From positions 3,348,001-3,412,000 of the forward strand of contig NZ_VFOP01000001.1 in NCBI RefSeq assembly GCF_006716185.1: DNA of 64,000 nucleotides, read 5' to 3'. Below, one piece after another: positions 63,501-64,000 of the stretch (position 1 is the stretch's first letter; the number at the start of each line of letters is the position of its first letter). This DNA is from Ornithinicoccus hortensis. Lineage in GTDB: Bacteria; Actinomycetota; Actinomycetes; Actinomycetales; Dermatophilaceae. The position numbers and the translations under genes are program-made. The notes below the pieces were generated by a model that was given only the letters and a program-made list of their open reading frames with translations, did not search any database and was not told the DNA's origin.

Positions 63501-64000
63501 CGCCTGCTCCTGCGGGGGCGGTGCCTCCCCGATCCAGGACTGCAGCAGGGTGGTCACCACCTGCAGGTCGCGGGTCGAGCGCTGCTGGGCCAGGAAGATC
63601 CGGAAGACAGCGTCCTCCAGGGCCTCGGTGCGCTCCAGCTCGGCCACCCCGTAGTGCTCCAGCACCGCCAGCAACCGGTTGCGGAACGAGTCGGGCAGGC
63701 CGCCCCGCTCGACGTCCAGGCTCTGCAGGTAGGTGTGGAAGTGCTCTCGGGAGCTGTGCACGCGCAGCTCGGTGTGCTGCTCGTCCTCACCGGGCCGGTT
63801 GCGGGTGAGCTCGGCGAGGTCGGCGAAGGTGGCCAGGATGTCGGCCTCCCCGTCGAGCAGGGCCGCGCGGCTGTCCGTCGCCCCCAGCTCGGCGCGGGCC
63901 GCGAGGTATGCCGTCAGCGCGTCCCGTTGGGCGCCCAGCGGGACGTCGTAGCCCAGCACCCGGGCCACGAGGGCGGTCCGGATCGCCTCCACCCGGCTCT
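60540..64000 (-). CDS. single-chain acyl-CoA carboxylase, central and carboxyltransferase part (5' end outside window)
   Basis: The last ~1150 residues of a very large carboxylase like eukaryotic ACC and mycobacterial long-chain acyl-CoA carboxylase. The first ~550 residues form an ACC-central-like linker region (REFDLHDVRNLEAADRELVTADYVLDERP). The rest is the paired carboxyltransferase domain, with GARISMDSGTENMDWV, GGYDRVMGPNGQAQYWARDLAGAVDTLM, GYAVCLLGIESR and GGAFVVFSKRLNPRM. The biotin carboxylase and biotin carrier parts should lie beyond the right edge. The probable substrate is an acyl-CoA. It converges with the GAF regulator across 11 bases. Confidence 0.92.
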   Translation of the reverse strand, partial: SRVEAIRTALVARVLGYDVPLGAQRDALTAYLAARAELGATDSRAALLDGEADILATFADLAELTRNRPGEDEQHTELRVHSSREHFHTYLQSLDVERGGLPDSFRNRLLAVLEHYGVAELERTEALEDAVFRIFLAQQRSTRDLQVVTTLLQSWIGEAPPPQEQALEVRGVLERLVRATQLRYPVIGDLARSVRFRWFDQPSVDEDRTSALAGVGDEVAALAERDDLPDRAERIERLAAIPERIAGVLAARLEGGVPSREPMLEVLVRRHYREFDLHDVRNLEAADRELVTADYVLDERPTRLVTTIGTVAELSGPGSALVAALSEQVAAVADDVGVVVDLYLHWPDMPQDVQEASDALARTLDSLDFPHRCRRVAIACCPGPDRPIEYITLRPDEEGGIHEDTLVRGVHPMVGRRLDLWRLREFDITRVEAPDDVLLYECVARSNPSDRRLVALAQVRQLAVVRDEDGRVVGMPHGERAVESCLEAIRRARTARGAQGAKWDTNHVWVTVWPVLEVDLADLTALQHKITPLTERAGIEEVVAQGRLARPEGPVRFAVRFHAGPAGVIASVDAPPTEPLKPVDDYAGKVLRARRRGLVYPYELTDVITRRTGTLVEHDLDETGRLVPVDRAPGLNRTGVIAAVVTTPTDLHPEGITRVVLCGDPTRSLGAVSEPECARVIAALDLAEQLGVPVEWYALSAGARISMDSGTENMDWVAEALKRIVEFTQAGGEINIVVAGINVGAQPYWNAEATMLMHTKGILVMTPDSAMVLTGKQSLDFSGGVSAEDNFGIGGYDRVMGPNGQAQYWARDLAGAVDTLMSHYEHTYVAPGEPGPRRAPTDDPAERDVTAYPHDHPASPDFQTVGDIFSATKNPDRKKAFDIRTVMAALADQDHPTLERWAGMADADTAVVQDAHVGGYAVCLLGIESRPVPRRGFPPTDGPDTYTAGTLFPRSSKKAARAINAASGNRPLVVLANLSGFDGSPDSMRHLQLEYGAEIGRAIVNFDGPIVFCVISRYHGGAFVVFSKRLNPRMTVLAIEGSYASVLGGAPAAAVVFAGEVDKRAAASPQVLELEERIAAAPVGERAALQVELADLRASLRAEKISEVAAEFDGIHNIHRAVEVGSVDEVIAASDLRPAVIRSIEQHLATGD

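Overview
The window is chromosomal DNA of a high-GC (roughly 70 percent) actinobacterium. Several genes point to Actinomycetota: the fused 2-oxoglutarate decarboxylase Kgd, mycothiol-linked proteins (Mca, two maleylpyruvate-isomerase-family proteins), a DUF6104 protein, an actinobacterial leuA leader peptide, and a block (uppS, hemolysin III, small membrane gene, mca, DUF4307, greA) that matches the Mycobacterium Rv1080c-Rv1086 neighbourhood. A Micrococcales member near Intrasporangiaceae/Ornithinimicrobiaceae is my best guess, but this is inference. I saw no rRNA, tRNA, CRISPR, insertion sequence or phage gene.

Layout. 0-6.4 kb: end of an aldehyde dehydrogenase, a two-gene ABC-2 exporter and kgd. 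6.5-13.9 kb: the most system-like region. It holds a TRAP transporter (dctM, dctQ, dctP), a fused AccD-AccA carboxyltransferase, a CaiB/BaiF CoA-transferase and a divergent FadR-type GntR regulator. The same 15-bp inverted repeat, TGG-CCTA(K)-CCA in its core, lies at both the dctP and the gntR/caiB promoters, so this reads as one regulon for uptake, CoA activation and (de)carboxylation of a small carboxylic acid. 14-21.6 kb: GNAT, DUF6104, a degenerate SGNH protein, pheA, a polyprenyl-phosphate sugar transferase and a polar amino-acid ABC importer. 21.6-25.2 kb: alr, alpha/beta hydrolase, tsaE and a low-molecular-weight phosphatase. 26.6-31.7 kb: leucine biosynthesis (leuB, leuCD, leuA), with a leader peptide and a two-state RNA switch ahead of leuA. 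31.9-36.3 kb: VOC protein, a TetR/FAD-monooxygenase pair with clear operators, an APH-like kinase and a frameshifted PAP2 gene. 36.4-42.5 kb: nnr, acpS, glmS, coaA and fumC. 42.6-48.4 kb: a secreted lytic transglycosylase, an SRPBCC protein, PhoH2, and an HTH-citrate-synthase fusion divergent from a citrate synthase. 48.4-54 kb: uppS to msrA. 54.2-64 kb: hrpB, a small P-loop kinase, an FAD monooxygenase with its GAF regulator, and the 3' part of a single-chain acyl-CoA carboxylase running off the right edge.

Two features recur across the window. First, many genes have a TANNNT -10 box 6-8 bases before the start codon and no Shine-Dalgarno, which implies leaderless mRNAs; in two clear cases the TAG stop of the upstream gene is itself the first half of the -10 box. 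Second, the heptamer GTATGCC/GGCATAC occurs 29 times on both strands, in both reading orientations and in intergenic DNA, which suggests a DNA-level signal rather than codon choice.
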